From contig JAQURN010000069.1 of assembly GCA_028715585.1 (NCBI GenBank), positions 1 to 6,952 of the forward strand: DNA of 6,952 nt. Direction: 5' to 3'. This DNA comes from Actinomycetota bacterium. GTDB taxonomy: Bacteria; Actinomycetota; Geothermincolia; Fen-727; JAQURN01. Below are positions 1-5,868 of the stretch, in pieces; the stretch's first letter is position 1; each line of letters starts with the position of its first letter. The notes below the pieces were generated by a model. The model did not search any database. It was not told the DNA's origin and saw only the letters and a list, made by a program, of their open reading frames with translations. A program made the position numbers and the translations under genes.

Positions 1-689
1 TAACAGGTCACTGCATCATCTGTGGTTATGGCAGGATTGGAAAGCAGGTCGCCAGAGAGTGTAAATCTCAAGGCATGGAGGTAGTAGTTATCGAGAAGGA
101 TAGAGAGGTAGAGAAACAGTGTGCCAAAGAGGGCTTTTTGACCGTTCGAGGTGACGCTGCTGATGAATCTGTGCTAAGGCAAGCAGGGATTGACCGGGCA
201 AAAGGTTTGGTGACCGCGCTTTCTTCTGATGCCGACAACCTTTTCGTAACCATGACGGCAAGAATACTTCGTCCCGACCTTTTCATAGTGGGGAGATGCA
301 ACGCGGACGAGACGGAGTCAAAGTTATACCGCGCTGGTGCTGACCGTGCCATTTCTCCGCACAACATGGGGGCAAAATACATGGCTGCCTTGATGCTGAA
401 GCCACTTGTGTGTGATTTTCTCGATGTAGTGACGCATGGCGAGCCGGTTGAATTGTCCCTGGAAGGTATAGTTATCGAGGGGGGGTCTCCTGTAGCAGGA
501 AGGCGCGCGCGGGACATCTTGGTAGGTGAGCTCAAGTCAATAGCCATTCTTGGTATAAAAAAGCCAAAGCAAAACTTCTACGTTAATCCAGGGGGCGATA
601 CCCTACTCGATGCTGGCGACATAATTATTGTCTATGGATCCGATGAACAGCTCAATGAGCTTAGAAAACTTTGTGAAACAAAGCGCTGA
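1..689 (+). CDS. TrkA/RCK-domain potassium channel or uptake protein, C-terminal part (5' end outside window)
   Basis: The frame is open from the left edge (first full codon at 3) to TGA at 687-689, so the gene starts upstream. Seen: a Rossmann nucleotide-binding motif GYGRIG at about nt 24-41, the acidic end of the second strand (VVVIEKD), then GDAADESVLRQAGID and ALSSDADN, all typical of TrkA-N/RCK domains that bind NAD(H) or other nucleotides. A TrkA-C domain follows in the last 75 residues or so (from VELSLEGIVIEG to the end, with GDTLLDAGDIIIVYG). The opening TGHCIICGYGRIGKQ resembles RCK domains that follow a two-helix pore in MthK/Kch-type channels, so the missing 5' part may encode such a pore; a stand-alone TrkA-type subunit is the alternative. 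Family knowledge: these domains sit on the cytoplasmic face and gate K+ flux in response to ligand. No convincing terminator follows; the next gene has its own promoter. Confidence 0.93.
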   Translation, partial: TGHCIICGYGRIGKQVARECKSQGMEVVVIEKDREVEKQCAKEGFLTVRGDAADESVLRQAGIDRAKGLVTALSSDADNLFVTMTARILRPDLFIVGRCNADETESKLYRAGADRAISPHNMGAKYMAALMLKPLVCDFLDVVTHGEPVELSLEGIVIEGGSPVAGRRARDILVGELKSIAILGIKKPKQNFYVNPGGDTLLDAGDIIIVYGSDEQLNELRKLCETKR

Positions 690-743
690 CCGCTACCGCA
701 CTTTGGTTATCTTTTAGCACTTTCTCAACAAAATGCTCAATAG

Positions 744-772
744 TTGATTCTCTTGTACGAGAGTGCTATATT
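744..772 (+). promoter_or_regulatory. Sigma-70-type promoter for the RlpA-family gene
   Basis: TTGATT at 744-749 (-35, four of six consensus positions) and TATATT at 767-772 (-10, five of six) are separated by exactly 17 nt. They lie in an AT-rich gap 70-100 nt upstream of the ATG at 842, giving an inferred 5' leader of about 63 nt. This is the best promoter match I see in the window. No mapping data exist here, so the call rests on sequence match and position. Confidence 0.6.
750..763. promoter_or_regulatory. Palindrome inside the promoter spacer, possible operator
   Basis: CTCTTGTACGAGAG is a 14-bp palindrome with a single mismatched pair (754/759) centred on GTAC. It fills most of the spacer between the -35 and -10 elements, where a bound repressor would block RNA polymerase. 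A six-base inverted pair AGCACT (716-721) / AGTGCT (762-767) also overlaps this region. No regulator can be named from the sequence. Confidence 0.35.
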
Positions 773-841
773 CCCCAAATATAAACTATTTACTAATCGT
801 TCACCTTGCTTTCTAAATGTAAACTATCGCTTGGGGTTGAA

Positions 842-1843
842 ATGTCGATCTCAAAAGTTTTTGACAGGTTAGCCAAACATTTTTTAGCTTGGCTATTTGC
901 AAGCATTCTTATCCTTGGGATTTCTTTTCCGACCAATATCCATGCTCAGCCATTATCTGAAAGCGCACTTCAAAAGTTCGAGCAGAAGGCAGCTATCGAG
1001 AAAGAAATTGTCGCGCTAGAGAACGAGCTTGCAAAGGCAAAAGAGAGATCGGCGCTAATGTCTCAGAAGCTTGCCATCCTGGAGGAGGAAATTCGAAATA
1101 CCTATGACCGTGTCGAGGAAACGAAATCCAAAATCGAAGAGGTAAGGAAGGAGCTCAATTACAAACTGAGACTTCTCTACATCAATGGACGACAGGAAAA
1201 TCTGGCTAAATTTTTGGGCTCGAGGGATTTCGTAGAATTTTTGGAAAGGACAGAACTCCTTTTCGATATTACCGCGACTTCGGCAGAAAAGCTTGGCGAC
1301 CTGAAGGGAAAAAAGGAAAAGCTCGAGCAATATCAAGCCCAGCTTCTCGAGCAACAAAAAGAAGCTGTCCGTTTAGCTAGAAGTGCTGATACGTTAGCCA
1401 TCGAGGCAAAAATCCAGCAAAAAAAGGCGGAGCTAGCAATGGTAGCCGGTGAGATTATTTCCATGGAGCCCCCCCAACGTGAATCGGCGATTCCTACCGC
1501 GTTTAACGCCACCAGGATATTCGAAATGCCTGATGAAAGCGGCTTTGTGAGCACAGGGCAGGTGTTTTCAGGTTATTCGAGCTGGTACGGGAATCAATTC
1601 CATGGCAGACGCACAGCCAGTGGAGAAGTATTCGACCAGTACGCTTTTACCTGCGCTCACAAAACACTTCCGTTTGGAACATGGCTGCGCGTTACTTTCA
1701 ATGGGAGAAGCGTTGTAGTCAAAGTCAACGATAGAGGGCCATTTGTGAAAGGGAGGATATTGGACCTTTCTCGCGGGGCTGCTGAAGCCATTGGGCTGAC
1801 AGGTGTCCAGTGGGTCCAGTGCGAGATATTGGCTCCCAGGTAA
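842..1843 (+). CDS. Secreted coiled-coil protein with C-terminal RlpA-like double-psi beta-barrel (putative lytic transglycosylase)
   Basis: Product of 333 aa. A Sec signal peptide is visible: basic N-region, hydrophobic stretch at 15-30 and likely cleavage after A35 (NIHA/Q). Residues about 41-207 are heptad-rich coiled coil interrupted by RLLYINGRQENLAKFLGSRD (about 110-129), which resembles the hinge segment of PcsB/CwlO/RipC-type coiled-coil domains. The C-terminal barrel starts near residue 244 with SSWYGNQFHGRRTASGE and contains CAHKTLPFGT (H273), VNDRGPF (D297) and GRILDLSRGAAEAIG, all RlpA signatures; the His and Asp match the pair reported as important for glycan-cleaving activity in Pseudomonas RlpA. 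Inferred role: peptidoglycan remodelling outside the membrane. The ATG at 842 has a GGGG 5-8 nt upstream and gives a compact signal peptide. An in-frame TTG at 806 would add 12 residues but has no ribosome binding site. Transcribed from the promoter at 744-772. Confidence 0.88.
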   Translation: MSISKVFDRLAKHFLAWLFASILILGISFPTNIHAQPLSESALQKFEQKAAIEKEIVALENELAKAKERSALMSQKLAILEEEIRNTYDRVEETKSKIEEVRKELNYKLRLLYINGRQENLAKFLGSRDFVEFLERTELLFDITATSAEKLGDLKGKKEKLEQYQAQLLEQQKEAVRLARSADTLAIEAKIQQKKAELAMVAGEIISMEPPQRESAIPTAFNATRIFEMPDESGFVSTGQVFSGYSSWYGNQFHGRRTASGEVFDQYAFTCAHKTLPFGTWLRVTFNGRSVVVKVNDRGPFVKGRILDLSRGAAEAIGLTGVQWVQCEILAPR

Positions 1844-1878
1844 TGTTGTTTTAGTGCCACAATCCCTTTTTTGCGACC

Positions 1879-2325
1879 TCAGGATTCCTTTTGCGAAAGC
1901 ATCATATAGCTACCAAAAGAGCATAAAAGTGAAATTACGCTCCCTCCCAGAACCATGTACAAACCGAAACCAACCCCGATGACTCCAGGTTTTATCAAAA
2001 GAGTGACTATCTCATAAAGGGCGAACAGGGCGAGCAAGATGGAACAGATGGCTGTAAGCTTGTAGAGGTTTTCCGAACGGAGCATAAAAGCAAACGCAAA
2101 AAGAAATACGCCTAAAATACCCAAGGCAAGGGAGATTTTGCCATCTCCAGCCAGGAGGTTTTGATATTCGAATCCCGATTTCTTGTATAAACCAAGAGCA
2201 TTGTCAGATTGCCATTCAAAGAAACTTCCCGATAAAACCAGGGGAAAGCCCAAAAAAAACCCCAGAATTATAAAAATCGTCAAGCCGATGATTACTCTCT
2301 TTTGAATCTCTCCTTTTGTTCCCAT
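1879..2325 (-). CDS. Small four-helix integral membrane protein, function unknown
   Basis: Product of 148 aa with four predicted membrane spans at about residues 10-32, 64-83, 90-110 and 117-142, joined by a longer loop of about 30 residues after span 1. The start of span 2 carries AGDGKISLALGIL, and span 4 reads GVGFGLYMVLGGSVISLL. This GDG...LALG / GxGxGLYxxLxGG pattern recurs in small uncharacterised actinobacterial membrane proteins (including those annotated as Trp-operon-associated), but I cannot assign a function. The ATG at 2325 is preferred because it keeps a basic cytoplasmic N-terminus (KGEIQKR), although no good Shine-Dalgarno precedes it. The gene converges on the RlpA-family gene, with 35 nt between stops and only a weak AT-rich stem there, and diverges from the AsnC-like gene. 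Confidence 0.72.
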   Translation of the reverse strand: MGTKGEIQKRVIIGLTIFIILGFFLGFPLVLSGSFFEWQSDNALGLYKKSGFEYQNLLAGDGKISLALGILGVFLFAFAFMLRSENLYKLTAICSILLALFALYEIVTLLIKPGVIGVGFGLYMVLGGSVISLLCSFGSYMMLSQKES

Positions 2326-2409
2326 GAGCTAACAGTCTTTCATATTTGGTCAATGAGTTCTAGCAAGTAGAAGATAGAGGAGAAGAATGTGTTCAACTTG
2401 AAAATTCGA

Positions 2410-2415
2410 TATACT
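2410..2415 (+). promoter_or_regulatory. Possible -10 element for the AsnC-domain gene
   Basis: TATACT matches the -10 consensus at five of six positions. The only -35-like hexamer at suitable spacing is poor (TGTGTT, 2388-2393, 16 nt away), so this is tentative. If real, transcription would begin near 2422, downstream of the most upstream in-frame TTG at 2417, which favours the start at 2468. Confidence 0.28.
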
Positions 2416-2467
2416 TTTGAAAATAGAGGTTCTTCTTTTGGCAGCGCTTGAAAGAGCGGAGGTTGAC

Positions 2468-3010
2468 TTGAAAAAAAAGGCATATGTATTGATAACCGTT
2501 TCTGGCGGGGAGTTGGAGAGTGTAATGAGAAACCTTTCGAAAATGCCCGAGGTTCTATCCGTGGAGGGAATATCAGGGCATGCGGATTTAGTTGTAATCG
2601 TTGTTGGCGAGGACCTCGAGGCACTTCAGCGCTTTATTCTTACATCCCTTCGTGGTATTGAGGGCGTCCAGTCCACTGAAACCTGGATAGTGATGGCACC
2701 GCAGCCCGAAACCTGGACCAAGGATGAGATTGAAAGCTATATTCAAGCCTGCGAAGAAACCGAACTCATGGCAATAAAGATACTCCTCGAGAAGGGTAGG
2801 GGAGTAATGGTTCAGGAACTAATCGATGAGCTTGCCGAGAGACTCTCAGATGAGAACTTCGATGTTCACAGCCTTACAGTGACGCTTACCAATATGACAA
2901 GAAGGGCACAATATGAGTACAGGCGAGAGAACATAATCGAGTTTGAAGAGGACGAGGGATTTTTCCTTGATGAAAAATACTTAGATATCCTGAAAGAAGT
3001 ACTAGAATAG
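2468..3010 (+). CDS. AsnC/Lrp-type ligand-binding (RAM) domain protein with an unrecognised C-terminal domain
   Basis: With the TTG at 2468 the protein is 180 aa and begins MKKKAYVLITVSGGE, the usual first strand of an AsnC_trans_reg domain. GGAGG at 2458-2462 lies 5 nt upstream. In-frame TTGs at 2417 and 2438 would add 17 or 10 residues that do not look like the family. Residues 5-76 fit the AsnC/RAM ligand-binding fold: MPEVLSVEGISGHADLVVIV with the conserved G..D, and IEGVQSTETWIVM at the dimer/ligand strand. Classical Lrp proteins have a DNA-binding helix-turn-helix before this domain; here none precedes it. After a proline-rich linker (77-90) comes an acidic, mostly helical region (91-180) with two helices, a third long basic segment (TNMTRRAQYEYRRENI) and a strand-like FEEDEGFFLDEKY, compatible with a winged helix but not proven. 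Could be a transcription regulator of inverted domain order or a metabolite-sensing partner protein. Confidence 0.8.
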   Translation: MKKKAYVLITVSGGELESVMRNLSKMPEVLSVEGISGHADLVVIVVGEDLEALQRFILTSLRGIEGVQSTETWIVMAPQPETWTKDEIESYIQACEETELMAIKILLEKGRGVMVQELIDELAERLSDENFDVHSLTVTLTNMTRRAQYEYRRENIIEFEEDEGFFLDEKYLDILKEVLE

Positions 3011-3100
3011 CTTTGCTCTACAATGAGGTATGTGTTCCGAGAATTCCCTTTAATACTTACCGAGTCTAGTAAGAGATACTGGGGAAGACGAGTTGGTTTA

Positions 3101-3116
3101 CATAATATTTATTATG
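3101..3116. promoter_or_regulatory. Perfect 7-2-7 palindrome upstream of the gluzincin-like gene
   Basis: CATAATATTTATTATG consists of perfect 7-base inverted arms (CATAATA / TATTATG) around TT. It sits 8 nt before the GGAGG ribosome binding site. Its size and AT-rich form resemble operators of Fur/PerR-type dimeric regulators, though it does not match their consensus exactly. As RNA it would form only a weak A-U hairpin, so a DNA-level operator is the more likely reading. Confidence 0.35.
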
Positions 3117-3124
3117 GGACAAAT

Positions 3125-3129
3125 GGAGG
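3125..3129 (+). promoter_or_regulatory. Strong Shine-Dalgarno GGAGG serving a leader ORF
   Basis: GGAGG followed by AGAG is the best ribosome binding site on the plus strand. It lies 7 nt before TTG 3137 (leader ORF, ideal spacing) but only 3 nt before GTG 3133, the in-frame upstream start of the large gene. This spacing decides how the downstream starts are read. Confidence 0.55.
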
Positions 3130-3136
3130 AGAGTGC

Positions 3137-3181
3137 TTGAATATCTCTACCGCGAGGTATTTCCGGGGATTTTGCAAGTAA
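3137..3181 (+). CDS. Possible 14-codon leader ORF translationally coupled to the next gene
   Basis: A TTG start 7 nt after GGAGG opens a 14-residue reading frame (MNISTARYFRGFCK) that ends in TAA at 3179-3181. The last A of this stop is the first base of the ATG (3181-3183) of the large secreted protein, a classic TAATG coupling junction. The same frame is open further upstream to an ATG at 3023 (52 codons), which lacks a Shine-Dalgarno. There is no run of a single amino acid of the kind that marks an attenuator. The peptide may be unimportant and serve only to deliver ribosomes. Alternatively the whole stretch may be the N-terminus of the large protein read from GTG 3133. Confidence 0.35.
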   Translation: MNISTARYFRGFCK

Positions 3182-4782
3182 TGACTACCTTTTGGCGAAA
3201 AGAGCGGTTATTCAAAGTTATCGGATGGGCTATAGCCCTCGCTTTCGTGATGAGTTTATGGGTTATTCCTTCCTACGGGGCTCAACCGAAAGCGAGCGAG
3301 GGAAAAATCGAGTATGAGGTTACTATGGATAACCTCTATTCGGCGGTTGTCAAAGCCAAAGTGTTTTCCAAAAAGAAGGAGCTTTATATCACAGAACCGC
3401 CAGGAGGCGAGATAATCTCTGGCGGCGCCGTGATAAAACCTAACAAAAAGGGCTTTGCCACCTTTTCCTACCGTGTGGATTTTCCGAATGAGAACGCGAA
3501 GAGAACATTTTCTGGGATTGATGGCGTGAAACACGTATCTGCGAGCTTTGCTCCACCCTTCCAAGTATTCAAAGGTTCAGACATTTTTATTGTCCCAACC
3601 GACGGAGATGGCACCCATTCCTTCGCGAATTTTGCGGTCCAAATGAGAATGAAAAAAAACCACAGCGCTATCGTTCCATGGAAACTGAAAGACAAGGCTC
3701 CAGACAAAAATGGCGGGGAGGATGCGACATATGAGGTAGAAAACCAGAAGTCACTGCTCCTTAACTTCATCGCGGTAGGGAGCATGGATATCTTGAAGAG
3801 CAACGGAGAAAATATTTCCATCCTGGTTGGATTCCCTCGAGGTGGAGTCAAACTTGAAGAGAAAGAAAAAAAAGAATGCCTCGAAAACATCTCCAGTCTC
3901 TACAAAACCCAAGAACTGGCCTTTGGCAAGAAGCCGGGTTCCCAAATTCTTTCGGTTATTGTTTGTCCTGGAACCAACCTAGATTATTCTCCCCTTGCGG
4001 CGGCTCTTTACGATTCCATTCTGCTCGCATGCCGGTCAAATTCGATTGACTCGAAGAGTTATGGGGCCCTTTCCTGTGGGCTTGTCGAACTATGGAACAG
4101 GCAATCTTTCCTGGCGGCTAAGGAAAGGGGTTCCAGATGGTTTCAGGAAGGGCTTCCCTTTTTCTATGGGTGGCGAGCCGCGGCGGCTTCTGGAGTTGTG
4201 TCGCCCAAGATTGCTTATACTGGTTTCTCTTCTATCTACAGAGAATATCTCACGTATGAAAATCAGCTTCTTGAACAAGAGGGTGTCAGCCTTTACGAGG
4301 CGGAAAAAAGAGGTTTGCTGGAATACGAGGCTAGCAAAGGCGCGGCTCTCTGTGCCGCAACCGCTATGAGAATCCGTGAGCTCTCCAAGGGCCAGAAAGA
4401 CTTCGAATGGCTCATATCAAATCTCCCTCAAAAAGCAGAAAAGGGAGGGAAATATGGTTTAGCTGACATCAGCGAGCTTTGCGAGGAGGCAACCAAGGAG
4501 AGCTGGGCTAGTTTTTTCGAGGACAGGGTGCTTGGCACAAAAAGCATATCCGCTTCCGAATTCTCAAGCAGTGAATTATTTGACCCCGCCAAAATAGGCT
4601 CGACGCAGGCCAATCCAGAAAAAAAATCTTCGAGAAGCTGGATTTTCTTGGGTTTGGCAGTAGTAGGCATATTTCTTATACCATTTCTACTAAGTGGGTA
4701 TGTGAGGCGCGGGACCAAGATTGAAGTCAATATACCCAAGATAATTCCGGATGACGAAGACGAGGAAGAGAAAGACGCTTAA
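3181..4782 (+). CDS. Membrane-anchored extracytoplasmic protein resembling an M61/M1 gluzincin peptidase with a degenerate zinc motif
   Basis: From ATG 3181 the protein has 533 aa; GTG 3133 would add 16 residues. It has a Sec signal peptide (MTTFWRKERLFK, hydrophobic core to about 29, likely cleavage after A34). A beta-rich region (about 35-230, IEYEVTMDNLYSAVVKAKVF onward) resembles the N-terminal domain of M61 peptidases. A helical region follows with SCGLVELWNRQSF (298-310) and RWFQEGLPFFYGWRAAAASG (320-339). These align with the M61 pattern S-HEYFH-LWN and W-x-EG-x-x-x-YY: the LWN and the third-ligand Glu (E323) are kept, but HEXXH reads CGLVE (299-303), so both His ligands and the catalytic Glu are missing. 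The distance between motif and E323 (19 residues) is right for gluzincins. A C-terminal membrane span (about 487-508) and an acidic cytoplasmic tail (PDDEDEEEKDA) follow. Likely a non-catalytic binding or sensing protein at the cell surface; the family call is from motif reading, not a search. Confidence 0.68.
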   Translation: MTTFWRKERLFKVIGWAIALAFVMSLWVIPSYGAQPKASEGKIEYEVTMDNLYSAVVKAKVFSKKKELYITEPPGGEIISGGAVIKPNKKGFATFSYRVDFPNENAKRTFSGIDGVKHVSASFAPPFQVFKGSDIFIVPTDGDGTHSFANFAVQMRMKKNHSAIVPWKLKDKAPDKNGGEDATYEVENQKSLLLNFIAVGSMDILKSNGENISILVGFPRGGVKLEEKEKKECLENISSLYKTQELAFGKKPGSQILSVIVCPGTNLDYSPLAAALYDSILLACRSNSIDSKSYGALSCGLVELWNRQSFLAAKERGSRWFQEGLPFFYGWRAAAASGVVSPKIAYTGFSSIYREYLTYENQLLEQEGVSLYEAEKRGLLEYEASKGAALCAATAMRIRELSKGQKDFEWLISNLPQKAEKGGKYGLADISELCEEATKESWASFFEDRVLGTKSISASEFSSSELFDPAKIGSTQANPEKKSSRSWIFLGLAVVGIFLIPFLLSGYVRRGTKIEVNIPKIIPDDEDEEEKDA

Positions 4783-5390
4783 TTTTGGGCCATCAGTTTT
4801 TTCCCTATCTCTTCCGCTCCCATCCGCAGGTCAAAAGTTCCCAGATGCCTATTTGCGCTTTCATCAAAGAGGAGCATGAAACGGGAGGGGAATTCCTCGT
4901 CTCCCCTCCACAGCACGAAGGCAATTTTGACTTTTGGGAATAGAGCAAAGGAAAATGAACTGTCGCCAAGTTCCTCTCTTTTTCCACCCAGTTTTTTTGC
5001 CCGCTTTTCGAAAGTGGTAAGGTCGGAGCCAAATTTCTTTTGGAGGGGGTCCTCAACGCACCTCTTTAGGACTACTTCGTAGGATCGTCCACCAGGAAGT
5101 TCTCGAAATGATTTCCATATTCCAGATGGGGATGTCCCATCTGTTTTGCTTAAATAGATAGCCGCAAGTAACTTAAGAGTGAAAGTATCAAGCTCTTTTG
5201 GCGCGCTTATTGCAATATCGGGATATGTGATTCTGAAGATATCGTTCAAGACCGGAAGCAATATTTTACCTCTCCCCTCCCCTTCTTCATCCCACGTTGC
5301 TCCGGCGAGGCGGGCAACCTCCTTGGGATTCCTGGAGGCAATTATCCTCATGGGCTCATCAAAAGGTGATGGATTAGGGTTTTTATTCAT
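4779..5390 (-). CDS. DUF3786 domain protein
   Basis: Product of 203 aa. The family hallmark TSPSGIWKSFRELPGG lies at 86-101. It is preceded by a beta-rich KILLPVLNDIFRITYPD segment (42-58) and followed by DPLQKKFGSDLTTFEKRAKKLGG and the C-terminal VLWRGDEEFPSRFMLLFDES with a leucine-rich end, all in the order seen in DUF3786 proteins. DUF3786 proteins occur mostly in strict anaerobes and their biochemical role is unknown. No cysteine motif for a metal cluster is present in this copy, and it looks soluble and cytoplasmic. The ATG at 5390 has AGGA 7 nt upstream (5398-5401); an internal ATG at 5351 lacks one. It is the last gene of a leftward cluster, 28 nt after dUTPase, and its TAA interlocks with the stop of the convergent gene in TTAA. 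Confidence 0.85.
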   Translation of the reverse strand: MNKNPNPSPFDEPMRIIASRNPKEVARLAGATWDEEGEGRGKILLPVLNDIFRITYPDIAISAPKELDTFTLKLLAAIYLSKTDGTSPSGIWKSFRELPGGRSYEVVLKRCVEDPLQKKFGSDLTTFEKRAKKLGGKREELGDSSFSFALFPKVKIAFVLWRGDEEFPSRFMLLFDESANRHLGTFDLRMGAEEIGKKLMAQN

Positions 5391-5418
5391 GAGAAAATCC
5401 TAGCGATTTAAACGCGAA

Positions 5419-5850
5419 TCATGTGCCAGTTGAGCCGAAGCCTCCTTCTCCCCTCTCGGTTGGTTCAAGTTTTTCTATCTCCACGAAGTTGGCTCGCTCA
5501 ACAGGCTGAATGACCAATTGGCAAATTTTGTCCCCGCGCTTCACATGGAATATCTCCTTTTTGTCTAGGTTGACAAGGATTACTTTTATTTCCCCTCGAT
5601 AATGAGAGTCTATGAGGCCTGGTGAGTTCACAATTCCGATTCCATGTTTTGCCGCAAGCCCGCTTCTTGGTTGTACGAACCCAGCATAGCCTTCTGGTAT
5701 CGCGACTGCGATTCCGGTTGGAATGACTGCTCTCTCCCCTGGGGATATATCCACTTCTATCGAGCTTGCGAGATCGCAACCAGCATCGCCTTCATGGGCG
5801 TATTCCGGCACTTTTGCCTGGGGATTTATCTTGGTGAAAAGAATTTTCAA
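5419..5850 (-). CDS. dut: dUTP diphosphatase (dUTPase)
   Basis: Hydrolyses dUTP to dUMP and pyrophosphate, keeping uracil out of DNA and supplying dUMP for thymidylate synthesis. The 143-aa length is normal for the homotrimeric family, and all five motifs are visible: I, DAGCDL (22-27); II, PRSGLAAKHG (61-70); III, GLIDSHYRGEIKV (78-90) with the catalytic Asp81 and the uracil-discriminating Tyr84; IV, RGDKICQLVIQPV (105-117); V, the glycine-rich C-terminal RGEGGFGSTGT (133-143) with the Phe that stacks on the base. The start is TTG (5848-5850), giving MKILFTKI, the expected first strand; the upstream ribosome binding site is weak. It begins 18 nt after the stop of the redoxin gene, so it is probably co-transcribed with the anaerobic ribonucleotide reductase, consistent with a shared role in deoxynucleotide supply. 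Confidence 0.97.
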   Translation of the reverse strand: MKILFTKINPQAKVPEYAHEGDAGCDLASSIEVDISPGERAVIPTGIAVAIPEGYAGFVQPRSGLAAKHGIGIVNSPGLIDSHYRGEIKVILVNLDKKEIFHVKRGDKICQLVIQPVERANFVEIEKLEPTERGEGGFGSTGT

Positions 5851-5868
5851 TAGCAGGAACCCGAATCT

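Noticed and set aside
68..547. Long antisense open frame under the TrkA/RCK gene, and similar antisense frames elsewhere
   Set aside because: Their translations are low-complexity Ser/Pro/Arg-rich with no domain signature, while the opposite strand carries clear protein families.
806..841. Upstream TTG start that would extend the RlpA-family protein by 12 residues
   Set aside because: No ribosome binding site precedes it and the extension makes a longer, less typical signal peptide N-region; ATG 842 has an upstream GGGG.
1844..1878. Bidirectional terminator between the convergent RlpA-family and membrane-protein genes
   Set aside because: Only a 4-bp AT-rich stem (TTGT/ACAA) lies ahead of a T run; too weak to call.
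3056..3073. Hairpin CTTAC/GTAAG with an 8-nt loop
   Set aside because: A five-base stem without a T tract is expected by chance and fits neither a terminator nor a known riboswitch.
3133..3180. GTG start adding 16 residues to the gluzincin-like protein
   Set aside because: GGAGG is only 3 nt away, and the extension would push the basic N-region inward; kept as an alternative rather than the main call.
3995..4369. 124-codon plus-strand frame inside the gluzincin-like gene
   Set aside because: It is an out-of-frame shadow of the real coding frame, with no ribosome binding site or recognisable motif.
5609..5621. dUTPase motif III has His (IDSHYRG) where Asp is common
   Set aside because: This position varies in the family and the catalytic Asp, Tyr and following residues are intact; no reason to suspect loss of function.
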